A stretch of DNA of 64,000 nt from Lachnospiraceae bacterium (GCA_030524705.1 JAUNGD010000007.1:1-64000); one strand, 5' to 3'; shown: positions 1-9,245, counted from the first letter of the stretch. Translations and numbers: made by a program. Notes: generated from the letters alone by a model not told the origin.

Positions 1-294
1 AGCATCCCGGAGCCAAACAGCGTATGTTTACTGCTGTTCTGAACAGTGAACTTCCCGCATGGAAAGTCCGCACGCCGAAAAAATGCCGCGCGCATTAATC
101 CCCTCCTGTTCAGGGAAAGCGTCCCCGAAGAGACGCATATGGCCGAAATTGTTTCCCAAAGCTCCGTTTTTCGGAACGCAAAAAACTCCACAATGGAAAA
201 CAGACCCTTGGTCTAACAATAAAGCACAAGCCGGAGTGTTTCATCCGGCTTGCCAATAGTCTTGTTCATTTTTTTGCACTGGGGTTAAGCCAAG
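1..294. other. gene-free left edge with one hairpin
   Basis: I recognise no gene here; the short open frames on both strands resemble nothing I know. A perfect 9-bp inverted repeat (227-235 and 244-252, arm CAAGCCGGA, 8-base loop) could be an old terminator, but the T run on the plus strand begins about 14 bases after the stem and the minus strand has no U-rich tail. The stretch follows the degraded Rpn-like gene and is probably eroded accessory DNA. Confidence 0.4.
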
Positions 295-818
295 CTATTT
301 CTTGATGACTTCCATAGGGTATTTTACGCCTTATGATATTTGCTCGATACTCAAGCCCATATCATATAAGTTCTTCGCCGTTTCCCTTTTAGCTTTCTTC
401 TCGCCTGCCGCGAGACCTCTATTCTCGGCCGCTCTCAGTCTGGAGTTCTCATTCAACTTCACGCTCAACAAATACTCATACCGGTCGCGAAGCTTCTGGT
501 CTGCATTGGCTCTATGGTAAAGGTCGTGAAATTATCCATTCCTGCCGTCCTTGTTTCCGGCATCTCCACATTATAAATTCTAATCTTGTCGGAAGCTATC
601 CGAACCGGTTCCTTTGTGTACATAAACTTGACCGGCTAACTGCGGATATTAGCTGCGCATATCTACGATTTCCGCGATGGGTGGATTTTCACTTCCGTCT
701 TCACGGGCGGGGCTGCCAAAGAGTTTGTTCACGCCGGGATATGTATTATCCAGGAGAGTGATCAGGTTTGCTTTAGCGGCAACCTTTTCATCCATGCCAA
801 TCTTTCGTTCCCGTTTAC
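295..818 (-). pseudogene. degraded Rpn/PD-(D/E)XK transposase-like gene
   Basis: Reading right to left, the minus strand encodes a recognisable C-terminal end: RDRYEYLLSVKLNENSR, then LAAGEKKAKRETAKNLYDMG and LSIEQIS, an in-frame TAA, and GVKYPMEVIKK. The alternating charged helix followed by KNLYDMGLSIEQI is the usual C-terminus of Rpn family (YhgA-like) recombination-promoting nucleases. Upstream the frame is broken repeatedly: an open piece beginning MDEKVAAKANL ends at a TAA near 650, and a fragment KIRIYNVEMPE lies in a different frame. No intact nuclease domain remains. It lies just beyond the flippase gene at the end of the polysaccharide locus. The family assignment rests mainly on the C-terminal tail; the upstream part could come from another gene. 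Confidence 0.55.
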
Positions 819-831
819 GAGGATATTATCA

Positions 832-2241
832 TTAAGCTTTTGAAAAATAAAAAATTATTTTTAAACTCTTGAACATTTTTAGTATACTTTCCCAATTTAT
901 AGCAAGCATAAATATAATTAGCAAAATTTGAATAATACAATTTAGCGAAAAAATGGCTGTCACGGATAGAATACATAGAATTCCCCAACTTAATAAAACC
1001 TTCCAATATGAATTTATTAATATTTTATCTCCAACTGCTTTTTTTCGTATCGCATATATAATATAACTAGAAATTGCTGTTGCTATAGTTGCTCCTTGTA
1101 TTCCTAACAAATATATTAACAAAATATTTAATATGATATTAAAAGCAGCTCCATATATAGCGGATTTTGCCATGCTCTTAGAATCTTTAACTGCCAAAAG
1201 TATTGGTCCCAAAAATCCTGATGCTGAATTTAAAACACTTGCAATTAATAAAAATGGTACATATTTCCATGCAACAAAAAAATCATTTGCGTAAAGAAAA
1301 TGAGCCAGAAATTTTGACGTTAGAATAAGCACCGAACAACTAAAGCACATTAAAAGGTTGAAATATACAAATGTTTCTCCATAAAACTCTTTAGTTCTTT
1401 TTCCGCCATATTCTTTAATTGCTGATATTTGCCATGCTTGAATGAATATCTGCTGAAGGGTATTTAGAATACTTGGAATTTTATAAGCTACGGATAAAAT
1501 TCCATTTGCAGCAGCCCCACAAATAAAGGCGACCGTATATCTATCCGATGTATTATTAATCCACCAACTCAGAGATGTGGTAATAAGAGGTAGACAATAT
1601 ATCAACATTTTTTTCTGCAATGACTTATTTATTTTTATCCATTTACAATAATTCCAAATTTTCAGTCTGATAGCATAATATAAACACGGAATTGCCTGTG
1701 ATAAAATATTAGCTATAAAAAATCCGTATAGGCCATTTTTAATTACAAGTAAAAAATATAAATTACTCGCAATCAAAACGATAGTCCCTAATACACCTGC
1801 AATTCCCATATCGGCAATTTTTTCTAATCCCTTTGCAAATTGTATGAAAAATTGATTTAACACATAAAAAGCATAATAAAGAAAAATAAGAATCTCATAT
1901 CCGGAAGTCTGTGGAAAAAGTCCTCCTTTTAAACAAATCAGCAAGAATAAAATTACTGGAAAAAAACTTCTTATAATATACCTTATTCCAATTGTAGCTA
2001 TCTCTTCAGTGGAATATGCTTTATCCATTGAAAAACGCATAACTGCATCAACAATATTTAAAGATAACAGAGGAAATAAAAGTTGTACCGTAGATACTAC
2101 GAGATCATACATTCCATATTCTGCAGTGGACAAAATACTTGTATATAATGGAACCAAAAGAAAAACTAAAATTTTGGAAGCAAAATTACTAACTGTTAAT
2201 ATTCCAACATTTTTTGCCAGATATTTAAATTTTCTGTTCAT
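832..2241 (-). CDS. Wzx-like oligosaccharide flippase
   Basis: A 469-residue, very hydrophobic protein with 12 or more predicted membrane segments. The N-terminus (AKNVGILTVSNFASKILVF, then LVPLYTSILSTAEYGMYDLV) has the layout of the polysaccharide transport family of the MATE/MOP superfamily. Such proteins flip undecaprenyl-diphosphate-linked repeat units across the membrane. It is the last gene of the AT-rich end of the polysaccharide locus and follows the iron-sulphur protein by 18 bases. With the Wzy-like polymerase at 4600-5760 it indicates Wzx/Wzy-dependent export. The substrate cannot be read from sequence. Codon use is clearly AT-rich compared with genes right of 7 kb, which suggests horizontal origin. 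Confidence 0.88.
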   Translation of the reverse strand: MNRKFKYLAKNVGILTVSNFASKILVFLLVPLYTSILSTAEYGMYDLVVSTVQLLFPLLSLNIVDAVMRFSMDKAYSTEEIATIGIRYIIRSFFPVILFLLICLKGGLFPQTSGYEILIFLYYAFYVLNQFFIQFAKGLEKIADMGIAGVLGTIVLIASNLYFLLVIKNGLYGFFIANILSQAIPCLYYAIRLKIWNYCKWIKINKSLQKKMLIYCLPLITTSLSWWINNTSDRYTVAFICGAAANGILSVAYKIPSILNTLQQIFIQAWQISAIKEYGGKRTKEFYGETFVYFNLLMCFSCSVLILTSKFLAHFLYANDFFVAWKYVPFLLIASVLNSASGFLGPILLAVKDSKSMAKSAIYGAAFNIILNILLIYLLGIQGATIATAISSYIIYAIRKKAVGDKILINSYWKVLLSWGILCILSVTAIFSLNCIIQILLIIFMLAINWESILKMFKSLKIIFYFSKA

Positions 2242-2259
2242 ATCCTATTGTACCTTCTA

Positions 2260-3462
2260 TTATTTATTAAAAATTCTCCACTTAAAGTTATAGAGTAAAG
2301 AATAAACCCTTATTTTATATAGTGCCTTTATATAAAAAGGCATCTTAACTCTTTTTTCCCATTTTATTTTATAATACTTTAATAAATCGAAGATATTTTC
2401 AGCTGTAACTCTTTCAAAAAATTCCTTCCTCCATTTATTTTCAATGTGATTTTTAGTGAGTACATGGTGGCTATCAATAATATCATCAATATTTCCCTCA
2501 TAACTTATCATTTTATCATCAATTTGGGAAAGTATATTTTTGCCCTTATCAGTCAAAATAATAACGGCAGAGGATCCTTTATTCCGGCTGTCTCTTAATC
2601 TATTTTTATTAATTCCCCAGTCATCACTTAACAAAATGTCTGCATTCACTTTGTTAAGCTTAAAGTTGCATTTCATACAACTCTCGTTTATAAATAATCC
2701 TTCACCAAAATTTACGCCATATAGATTTTCATGCAGTAAAACTTCCCGTATTTTTTTCCCATTCATAAATTCAACATATATCTCTGGCATAAGCCAGCCA
2801 TGTTTTTTATCTCGCATCTCAACTCTTTTTAATTTGCTGCTTTCTTTCTTCTCTAAAAAATTACGATAATACTCCCATATTTTAGGTGAAGGGATACCCC
2901 CACATACAACGGCACAACACACTAATAGATCATTTCCTTTTTCGCCAATATATTGTTTTAATGCTGTTGTCTGACATCCGGTCCCACAAAATAAGACCTT
3001 TCTTCCTGATAAGATATAATCTCTTATTTCTTTAAAACAGTTCTGCATATTACTTTGAACATATTTTGAACCACGCATTTTTTTCACTGTCTCAAGTTGT
3101 TCTGTACATACATGTTTCGCAACAAATGTATCATCCCAAATACATCCACATACAATTCCATTCTGTCTTAATATATATTCTGCTAAAGCATAAAAAACAC
3201 CACCAGAACAACTATTACTACGTTGATCAATATTTTTCACAAACATATATTTGCTTATGGAAGCATCTTTATCTCTTTCTATATTATTACTAAGTAAAGG
3301 ACAAACCTTCACACACCTTTTGCAATGTATACATTTATCAGCATCCACCACGGGTATATAGAAACCATAGTTATCAGCCCCCATAGTAATTGCTTTCTGG
3401 GAGCATATAGAATAACATGCAGAGCAGCCTACACATCCATTTTCTGGATTAACACTATTCAT
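2260..3462 (-). CDS. Fe-S protein, F420 hydrogenase beta-subunit family
   Basis: A 400-residue protein with an N-terminal bacterial ferredoxin domain. It has two four-cysteine clusters, at residues 10, 13, 16, 20 and 44, 47, 50, 54 (CVGCSACYSIC and CIHCKRCVKVCP), which suit two [4Fe-4S] centres. The remainder matches the coenzyme F420 hydrogenase/dehydrogenase beta-subunit fold (SNSCSGGVFYALAEYILR, KVLFCGTGCQTTAL, ILLSDDWGI). In Gram-positive exopolysaccharide clusters such proteins commonly sit next to a polysaccharide pyruvyl transferase, as here (3483-4580). Their exact role there is unknown; a redox step during sugar modification is a guess. The gene is AT-rich like its neighbours. Confidence 0.88.
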   Translation of the reverse strand: MNSVNPENGCVGCSACYSICSQKAITMGADNYGFYIPVVDADKCIHCKRCVKVCPLLSNNIERDKDASISKYMFVKNIDQRSNSCSGGVFYALAEYILRQNGIVCGCIWDDTFVAKHVCTEQLETVKKMRGSKYVQSNMQNCFKEIRDYILSGRKVLFCGTGCQTTALKQYIGEKGNDLLVCCAVVCGGIPSPKIWEYYRNFLEKKESSKLKRVEMRDKKHGWLMPEIYVEFMNGKKIREVLLHENLYGVNFGEGLFINESCMKCNFKLNKVNADILLSDDWGINKNRLRDSRNKGSSAVIILTDKGKNILSQIDDKMISYEGNIDDIIDSHHVLTKNHIENKWRKEFFERVTAENIFDLLKYYKIKWEKRVKMPFYIKALYKIRVYSLLYNFKWRIFNK

Positions 3463-3482
3463 TTTTTTCGATTCCTTTCATA

Positions 3483-4580
3483 TTAGCGCAATGCATTTAC
3501 TAGCCATTCCATTGAATCATTGCGTATTTCATTTAGTTTCTTGTTCACATTACTATATTCAATATCACTGTATTCATGCAGTCTTGCATCTTCTCTTTCT
3601 TGTAATCCTACACTTTCCAATAAGCTCTGAACTCGAACAGGATTAGTTTTATTTATTACTGCAACAAAATTTCTGTTAAGATTTATTGAAAATGCTGTTC
3701 CATGAAAGGAATCTGTTAAAATTACCCTTGCATTGGAAATATATGTAACCAGCTTTTCTGGCATAATATTGTAAATTGCCTTATTCACATGCTTGTATTT
3801 TTTTGAATGAGATTGAATATTATAAATTGGTAAATTTAACTGAGTAATATACTTTTCAATTCTGTCCCAATATAATTCAATATTTCCGCCGACAAAGTAT
3901 GTTAATATATATGGTGTGGAAGCATTAAAGGAACTCATTTCTTTCTCAAATTCTTTCCTCCATTGGTCTCCTGTTAGAAGTAGGGTTGGATCACAGACAA
4001 CTTTAATATTTGTTTTGCAACTACTTTGTAGTAAATTTGCAGCATACTTTTCACGAACACTAATACTATTAAATCTTTCCAACATTCTCTTATATGTATT
4101 AAGCTCTTCAGAAGAAAAAACATGACTTCCTACACTTGAGGCATATGAAACTCTCTTTTTAGGCGTACCAAAGTCTAAAAGAAAACCTCTATCAATCCCT
4201 CCTGTTACTTCTGGATTCCAAATCTGGTCTGACCCGGCAAGCAGAATTTCATAATCTGTGTTTTTTAACTCTTCTATAGTATTATATTTCTTCTTACTTA
4301 CATATTTATAAAAAGCATCAAGATTTTTCTTCTTTCTGACGGGATCCTTGCATCCTTTAAACAAAAACATTCGAACAATCCAATTTATAACCAAATAGAT
4401 TTTTTCTATAATATTTTGATGTTTTATTTTAAGTTCTGTTTGCTCATATTTGTTTTCATAATTGATAAGCTCGGCTTCTAATCCCATGTTTTCTAATACA
4501 CGTACAGTAGCATATGCCTGAAGAGCTGCACCATAACTATGTCTTGCATGATGAAATGTTATAATTCCTACTTTTCTCAT
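3483..4580 (-). CDS. polysaccharide pyruvyl transferase family protein
   Basis: A 365-residue protein of the CsaB/WcaK-type pyruvyl transferase family, which adds pyruvate ketals from phosphoenolpyruvate to sugars. Family marks are the N-terminal KVGIITFHHARHSYGAALQ, the motif GSDQIWNPE near residue 116, and DSFHGTAFSINL in the C-terminal half. The open frame extends 39 codons upstream to 4697, but I start at the ATG at 4580 because GAAGGAG lies just ahead and homology begins there; the upstream part would overlap the polymerase gene. It is probably coupled functionally to the adjacent iron-sulphur protein. If active, it would give the polymer negative charge. AT-rich composition. Confidence 0.88.
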   Translation of the reverse strand: MRKVGIITFHHARHSYGAALQAYATVRVLENMGLEAELINYENKYEQTELKIKHQNIIEKIYLVINWIVRMFLFKGCKDPVRKKKNLDAFYKYVSKKKYNTIEELKNTDYEILLAGSDQIWNPEVTGGIDRGFLLDFGTPKKRVSYASSVGSHVFSSEELNTYKRMLERFNSISVREKYAANLLQSSCKTNIKVVCDPTLLLTGDQWRKEFEKEMSSFNASTPYILTYFVGGNIELYWDRIEKYITQLNLPIYNIQSHSKKYKHVNKAIYNIMPEKLVTYISNARVILTDSFHGTAFSINLNRNFVAVINKTNPVRVQSLLESVGLQEREDARLHEYSDIEYSNVNKKLNEIRNDSMEWLVNALR

Positions 4581-4599
4581 TTCAATTATCTCCTTCACT

Positions 4600-5760
4600 T
4601 TAAAGCAACAGATTGCAAAAAGTATTTTGTTTACAATAGTCCGATGTGATTTTACATAACGCCATTGGCATCCAGAACGTTGCTGTTTCAAATCCATTTA
4701 TAAACATTAGGGGGACAAACAAAATCAATAGCATAGAAACTATAAACAGTATATTTTCCCTTCTAACTGTACAATAAACAATGTACTGCCATCCATACAA
4801 TATAGCACCTAAAATTCCTACACTTGTGATTAAATCTACAAAACAACTATGAGTATACCATCGGACATGCTGCTGCGCAAAATAAGTGCCTGATTGAATA
4901 CCACTACCAATCCAAGGTCTGCGCAAAAAGCCTTCTATTGCATATCCCCATATTGTTAATCTTATATTTTCAGTATATCCATCTACATCAGACATTCGTG
5001 AAAATAATGCAGATCCACTTAATCCCAAATATACAGCCAAAATAAGAATAACAATAGCAAATGATATCATAATTGAACGACCATTAATACCTGACATAAA
5101 AATGTATTTGACTATAATAAATGAAAAGCAACTCAACATCGCTACCAAGGCGCCCCTTGAACCTGTCATAAAAATCGCAATAAAAATTATTCCTGAGTAT
5201 ATCAAATATTTTTTCTTTTTACTTCCAAATAGAAAAGAAGTGAAAAAATAAAAAAAACCAAATACTATATATGAAGATAAATAATTTTCATCTTTCCGAA
5301 CTCCTAATATTGTTAAACTTACTCTTCCATTAACCAAATTATATGACAAAAAGATATTCACTAATAACCATAGAGCAAGCACTAAAGTAATATAGGCATA
5401 AAACTTTAGTATATTTTTAATATCATTAGCATTATAGTCTCTAATCGTTATAAGAATATATAATACTATAAATATAAAAAAAGAACTTGCTGCTGATCCC
5501 CACTCTACAACATCTGATAGAATTGTTGATATAATTGTAGAGAAACATATCAGTATTGTTACTAAATAGTTTTGCATTTTTTCTAAACTAAATTGCAATT
5601 TTATAAAGCATAAGCCGTATACCAAAACAACTGGATATAGTATAAATGCTATAGATGCATGATATTGATTCTTGTTAAATATAGTAACAGCTATCATAAT
5701 GTAATATGCTAATAGTGTTGGGCGAATTAACATTGGCTTATTTGTACTGCTTGTATTCAT
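4600..5760 (-). CDS. O-antigen polymerase/ligase-like protein (Wzy)
   Basis: A 386-residue multi-spanning membrane protein with about ten hydrophobic segments. A large loop near residues 240-300 contains SDVDGYTENIRLTIWGYA, then RPWIGSGIQSGTYF, the arrangement seen in O-antigen ligase/polymerase (Wzy_C) proteins. GSRGALVAMLSCFSFI is a further common mark. It should polymerise repeat units on the outer face of the membrane and would work with the flippase. Sequence conservation in this family is very low, so the call rests on topology, loop motif and neighbourhood. It lies 20 bases downstream of the glycosyltransferase gene and 19 bases upstream of the pyruvyl transferase start. AT-rich. Confidence 0.82.
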   Translation of the reverse strand: MNTSSTNKPMLIRPTLLAYYIMIAVTIFNKNQYHASIAFILYPVVLVYGLCFIKLQFSLEKMQNYLVTILICFSTIISTILSDVVEWGSAASSFFIFIVLYILITIRDYNANDIKNILKFYAYITLVLALWLLVNIFLSYNLVNGRVSLTILGVRKDENYLSSYIVFGFFYFFTSFLFGSKKKKYLIYSGIIFIAIFMTGSRGALVAMLSCFSFIIVKYIFMSGINGRSIMISFAIVILILAVYLGLSGSALFSRMSDVDGYTENIRLTIWGYAIEGFLRRPWIGSGIQSGTYFAQQHVRWYTHSCFVDLITSVGILGAILYGWQYIVYCTVRRENILFIVSMLLILFVPLMFINGFETATFWMPMALCKITSDYCKQNTFCNLLL

Positions 5761-5780
5761 TGATCTGTTCCTTTTTTACA

Positions 5781-6860
5781 TCAAGTGTAATTTTGTTTAC
5801 GGTTTAAAATGTTATATACATTTCTTAAAATCACTAATCCATAATATAAATGGTATTTTATTGCAATCGCTTTTATATAATGATTCCTCCTTAACTGTTT
5901 AATATCAATCTTCTTAAAAATATTTCTATACGGAAATTCCTTAAAATAATTTCCGCATTCTTTTTGTTTCTTTAAGAATGAATCAGGGTTATTGGCATTA
6001 AAAAATTTTTGTGTAATACAAATTTCCATTGATAAAAGTACAGTATAATAAACTGAATCTGTAAAATCCTGTTCTTTATGGAAATGATTAATGAACTTCC
6101 AAACTTGCTGAAGGTATAGCTTGTGTTCATAATCGGCATTAGGTCTATACATATTAACCATACTATTTTCCGTAGATCTGTAGTGATAAAATGGCTCGTA
6201 AATGTAAACTATTCTTTCTGCATATTCAGTAGTATATAAAAAGAATAAGCCATCTTCTCTATACGGAACATTTATAAACCTGATATTATTTTTGTCCAAA
6301 AATTTTACAGATACAAATCTCCAACACGCACTGTCCAAATTAATGGAATTGTCTGGCAAATTATTTTTAATAAACTCCATTGAGGTTTTCTGCAATTTAT
6401 TAATATCTTCTACGCCTCGAAACCATGTTTCATTATCAAATGCTGGTTCACTTATAACTTCTCTATCCGGATAGTTTTTACATCCGGAAAAAATTACCAT
6501 ATCTGGGTTTTCATTCCATTTATTCAAATAACTAACAAACTTTTCACAGCAATTTAAGTCCAGCCAATCGTCACTATCAACAAATGTAACCCATGTGCAG
6601 TCGACATCTAAGTGATTAATGCCTGTATTTCTCGCAGACGGAAGACCAAGATTTTTCTTATGATGAACTGCTTTTACTCTTTTATCTTTTTTAGCATATT
6701 CATCACATACTGCTCCACAATTATCCGGTGAACAGTCGTCAACCAAAATAATCTGTACATTTTGATATGTTTGCTTTAAAAGACTGTTTACACATATATC
6801 CAAAAAGTCTTTTTTTACCTTATAGACTGGCACAACTATCCCGATTTTAGGTAAAACCAT
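5781..6860 (-). CDS. family 2 glycosyltransferase
   Basis: A 359-residue GT-A fold enzyme. The N-terminus IGIVVPVYKVKKDFLDICV, the nucleotide-binding VQIILVDDCSPDNCG, the block KNLGLPSARNTGINHL and the metal-binding DSDDW are typical GT2 features. It transfers a sugar from a nucleotide-activated donor to the lipid-linked intermediate at the inner membrane face. It is the only glycosyltransferase in the window apart from the initiating PglC-like enzyme, so the repeat unit is very short, or other transferases are encoded elsewhere, or this one acts more than once. The start ATG follows a GAGGAG at 6870-6875. AT-rich. Confidence 0.92.
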   Translation of the reverse strand: MVLPKIGIVVPVYKVKKDFLDICVNSLLKQTYQNVQIILVDDCSPDNCGAVCDEYAKKDKRVKAVHHKKNLGLPSARNTGINHLDVDCTWVTFVDSDDWLDLNCCEKFVSYLNKWNENPDMVIFSGCKNYPDREVISEPAFDNETWFRGVEDINKLQKTSMEFIKNNLPDNSINLDSACWRFVSVKFLDKNNIRFINVPYREDGLFFLYTTEYAERIVYIYEPFYHYRSTENSMVNMYRPNADYEHKLYLQQVWKFINHFHKEQDFTDSVYYTVLLSMEICITQKFFNANNPDSFLKKQKECGNYFKEFPYRNIFKKIDIKQLRRNHYIKAIAIKYHLYYGLVILRNVYNILNRKQNYT

Positions 6861-6893
6861 ATTTTCTCCTCGCTATAAACAATATATTATTTA

Positions 6894-7073
6894 CTATATT
6901 TGCCATTCCCAAGACACAATCATTAATAAAAAATGGCTATTTCCAATTTTATAATATTTAACTTGCTCTTTTCTTAAAAAGCCAAGGAGCCCTTCCGTAG
7001 AACAATTTCCTGCTCCTCGTCCCATACCATTAATTGTAGAAACAGTGTTTTCATATTCTTTATTCATAGGCAT
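6894..7073 (-). pseudogene. fragment of a second aldolase copy (59-codon frame)
   Basis: A 59-codon frame opens with ATG inside the 3' end of the aldolase gene and runs to a TAG at 6894. Residues 12-31 (STINGMGRGAGNCSTEGLLG) closely match the neighbouring aldolase around ATAYGMGRGAGNCHLEALLG, and FLRKEQVKYYKI parallels YYNGKKYHVEPV. After that the similarity stops. I read it as the remains of a tandem or transferred second aldolase, left at the seam between the AT-rich and the GC-richer part of the locus. Expression as a small protein cannot be excluded, since the start overlaps the aldolase stop, but it lacks the catalytic barrel. Confidence 0.6.
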
Positions 7074-8022
7074 GATATCTATACTGTTCCCTGAAATTAT
7101 AATTCTTCACTTTGGTAGCCCCTATCGCATCCCGTGGATGCTGGTTCGTAAGCCCGGTCAACAGGTATGATGTGTTGTATCCCCATTCCAGTCCATCCCT
7201 TTTCCCCTGCTCCTTCAGATCAAGCATATACTTCTGCACCAGGTCAAGCACCGGTTCTACATGATATTTTTTTCCATTATAATATCCCAGTAGTGCCTCC
7301 AGATGGCAATTTCCTGCTCCCCTTCCCATGCCATATGCCGTCGCATCAAGGAGTCTTGCGCCCATGTCCTTGGCCTCCAGTGTGTTGGCAAATGCACACT
7401 GCTGGTTATTATGGGTATGCACACCAACCAGTTTTCCCGCCGGAGAGAGTTTATCCCTGAACAGGCGAGTGAGATGCCGGATCTGCTTTGGGTACATTGC
7501 ACCATAACTATCCACAATGTATACGCCCATCACCGGCGATTTGCAAAGAAGTTCCAGAGCCTTCGTAAGCTGATCATCTGTACAGGTGGACATTGCCATA
7601 ATATTGCATGTGGTCTCATATCCCATTGCATCCGCATATTCAATCATCTCAATTGCCTGCGGAATGGTATCTATATAAGTCGCAACTCTAACCAAATCCA
7701 CAGGACTTTCTGCTTTTTTGTGAATGTCCTTTCGATAATCACATCGTCCAACATCGCACATGACGGAAATCTTCATCTTTGTCCTGTTTTCACCTACAAT
7801 GGAACGAATGTCCTCATCCGAGGCAAATTTCCATTTCCCGAATTTCTCTGGATCAAATTGTTTCTTGTCTGCACGATATCCAAATTCCATGTAATCCACG
7901 CCCGCATCAAGGTTCGTTTCATAAACCGCCCTTACAAATTCATCCTTAAAATAAAAATCATTTACCAGACCTCCGTCCCTGATCGTTGCATCCACTATGC
8001 GGACTCCCTCTATAATTGCCAT
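7060..8022 (-). CDS. HMGL-like aldolase (DmpG-type TIM barrel)
   Basis: A 320-residue member of the HMG-CoA lyase-like/4-hydroxy-2-oxovalerate aldolase family. The strand-1 motif DATIRDGG (residues 11-18) carries the metal-binding Asp and catalytic Arg; VGVHTHNNQQCAFANTLEA supplies the HxH metal ligands; YGMGRGAGNCHLE matches the late-barrel loop. These enzymes make or break C-C bonds with pyruvate or acyl-CoA partners. In this operon, next to an acyl carrier protein and a ligase, it may build or cleave the acyl chain used for sugar N- or O-acylation. That role is inference. No partner acetaldehyde dehydrogenase is seen. It is 23 bases downstream of the oxidoreductase. Confidence 0.83.
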   Translation of the reverse strand: MAIIEGVRIVDATIRDGGLVNDFYFKDEFVRAVYETNLDAGVDYMEFGYRADKKQFDPEKFGKWKFASDEDIRSIVGENRTKMKISVMCDVGRCDYRKDIHKKAESPVDLVRVATYIDTIPQAIEMIEYADAMGYETTCNIMAMSTCTDDQLTKALELLCKSPVMGVYIVDSYGAMYPKQIRHLTRLFRDKLSPAGKLVGVHTHNNQQCAFANTLEAKDMGARLLDATAYGMGRGAGNCHLEALLGYYNGKKYHVEPVLDLVQKYMLDLKEQGKRDGLEWGYNTSYLLTGLTNQHPRDAIGATKVKNYNFREQYRYHAYE

Positions 8023-8045
8023 CTTATTATCCCCCAGTTATATTT

Positions 8046-9245
8046 TTAAGGTTCCACCGCCTGTCCAATTTCTGCGGACATATATGCGGCATAGATAATT
8101 TTTGCCGTGTCGTATGCCATGTCAAACCCAGACTTCGGCTCCCTGTCATACATGATGCACTGCATAAAATCCTTCATTTCATCTGTATAGCCACGCATGA
8201 CTTCATCCAACAGAAAAGGCTTGTTCCATCCAGTTTTGCTCGGCAGCATTTCAGAAAGATACACATCTCCCAGCCCATCCTCATCCAAAAAATATGTTTC
8301 CATCATGTCTGCCATTGTTAGAGTACAGTTGATCGCTGCATCATTACAATACAACTCCACATAATTCTTACTCCCACCAAGCAACGTGTCATTCGCCATA
8401 ATAACAGCTTTAGACTTATCTGAGAAAGTCAATATAACAGTTCCTGAATCCTCGACATCGTTTGGCCTGGCAGCAATATGCCTGTGTTCATATTTTGTTA
8501 ACGTGGGAGTCATTCTCCCCATATCAGCCAGGACGGTTTCTACTTTTATTTCCTTTCCCCTTGCCTGTGCCTCCTGCTGCTTGAGCCAAAGGATAGCGCT
8601 TAGAGGATGTGCCCCTGTTCGGATAAACGTCCCGCCTCCAGTCTTGCTCCACTCGCCCGCAACCGGGGAACTGGAACCTTTCAAGCTTTCCTCTCCCTTA
8701 GCAAAAAGAATCCTGCTCTTTTTCGCCTGAATAATCTCTGCTGCTTTGACGATGGAAGGAGCATAAATAAAGTTCTCGGCATACATAAATTTCTGTCTGG
8801 ATTCTTCCACTATCTTTTTCAGCCGTTCTAATGACTCCAAGACATGTTTGTACATATCGGTTTTTGATACTGTGAGACCAATCGGAGCCTCATCTTCCGG
8901 AAGTCCAAAATAGCCAGTGAGGGGCTTTTCACAAATGACATGTTTTCCTGCTTTCAGCGCCTTCTCTATCATTTCCTCATGTACATATGGCGGCGTACAG
9001 ATATCGATTACATTGATCTCTTCATCATTCAGCAGATCAGCAAAACGAAGTGAGGCGTTTTCAAAACCGTACCTGTCCTTCATCATATTCACCTGTTCTG
9101 GTCTCCGTGCCACAATCGTTTTATATCTGACCGGAAATTCGCTAAACCGTAGCAGAGCATTCATGTGTAACTCTGTTGCACGACCCGCGCCTGCCATTCC
9201 AATACATATCTGTTTATTGCCATCCCTGTTTTCCAACTTTTCCAT
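8046..9245 (-). CDS. Gfo/Idh/MocA family NAD(P)-dependent oxidoreductase
   Basis: A 399-residue sugar-type dehydrogenase. The N-terminal Rossmann fingerprint is CIGMAGAGRATELHMNAL, and the canonical lysine motif is VICEKPLTGYFG. The C-terminal alpha/beta domain has GGTFIRTGAHPLSAILWL, where the conserved His is typical. Such enzymes oxidise or reduce hydroxyl groups of nucleotide sugars or cyclitols. I place the start at the ATG at 9245, preceded by an ideal AGGAGGAAGCT, rather than at 9263. It sits between the acyl carrier protein and aldolase genes and probably acts in making the modified sugar or its acyl substituent. The substrate is unknown. Confidence 0.88.
   Translation of the reverse strand: MEKLENRDGNKQICIGMAGAGRATELHMNALLRFSEFPVRYKTIVARRPEQVNMMKDRYGFENASLRFADLLNDEEINVIDICTPPYVHEEMIEKALKAGKHVICEKPLTGYFGLPEDEAPIGLTVSKTDMYKHVLESLERLKKIVEESRQKFMYAENFIYAPSIVKAAEIIQAKKSRILFAKGEESLKGSSSPVAGEWSKTGGGTFIRTGAHPLSAILWLKQQEAQARGKEIKVETVLADMGRMTPTLTKYEHRHIAARPNDVEDSGTVILTFSDKSKAVIMANDTLLGGSKNYVELYCNDAAINCTLTMADMMETYFLDEDGLGDVYLSEMLPSKTGWNKPFLLDEVMRGYTDEMKDFMQCIMYDREPKSGFDMAYDTAKIIYAAYMSAEIGQAVEP

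Noticed and set aside
28-219. 63-codon minus-strand frame at the left edge
   Set aside because: No recognisable motif, no ribosome site, and the region looks like eroded sequence; not called as a gene.
7303-8049. 248-codon plus-strand frame antisense to the aldolase
   Set aside because: The minus-strand aldolase has clear family motifs; the antisense frame is rich in Cys, His and Ile without domain features and has no ribosome site.
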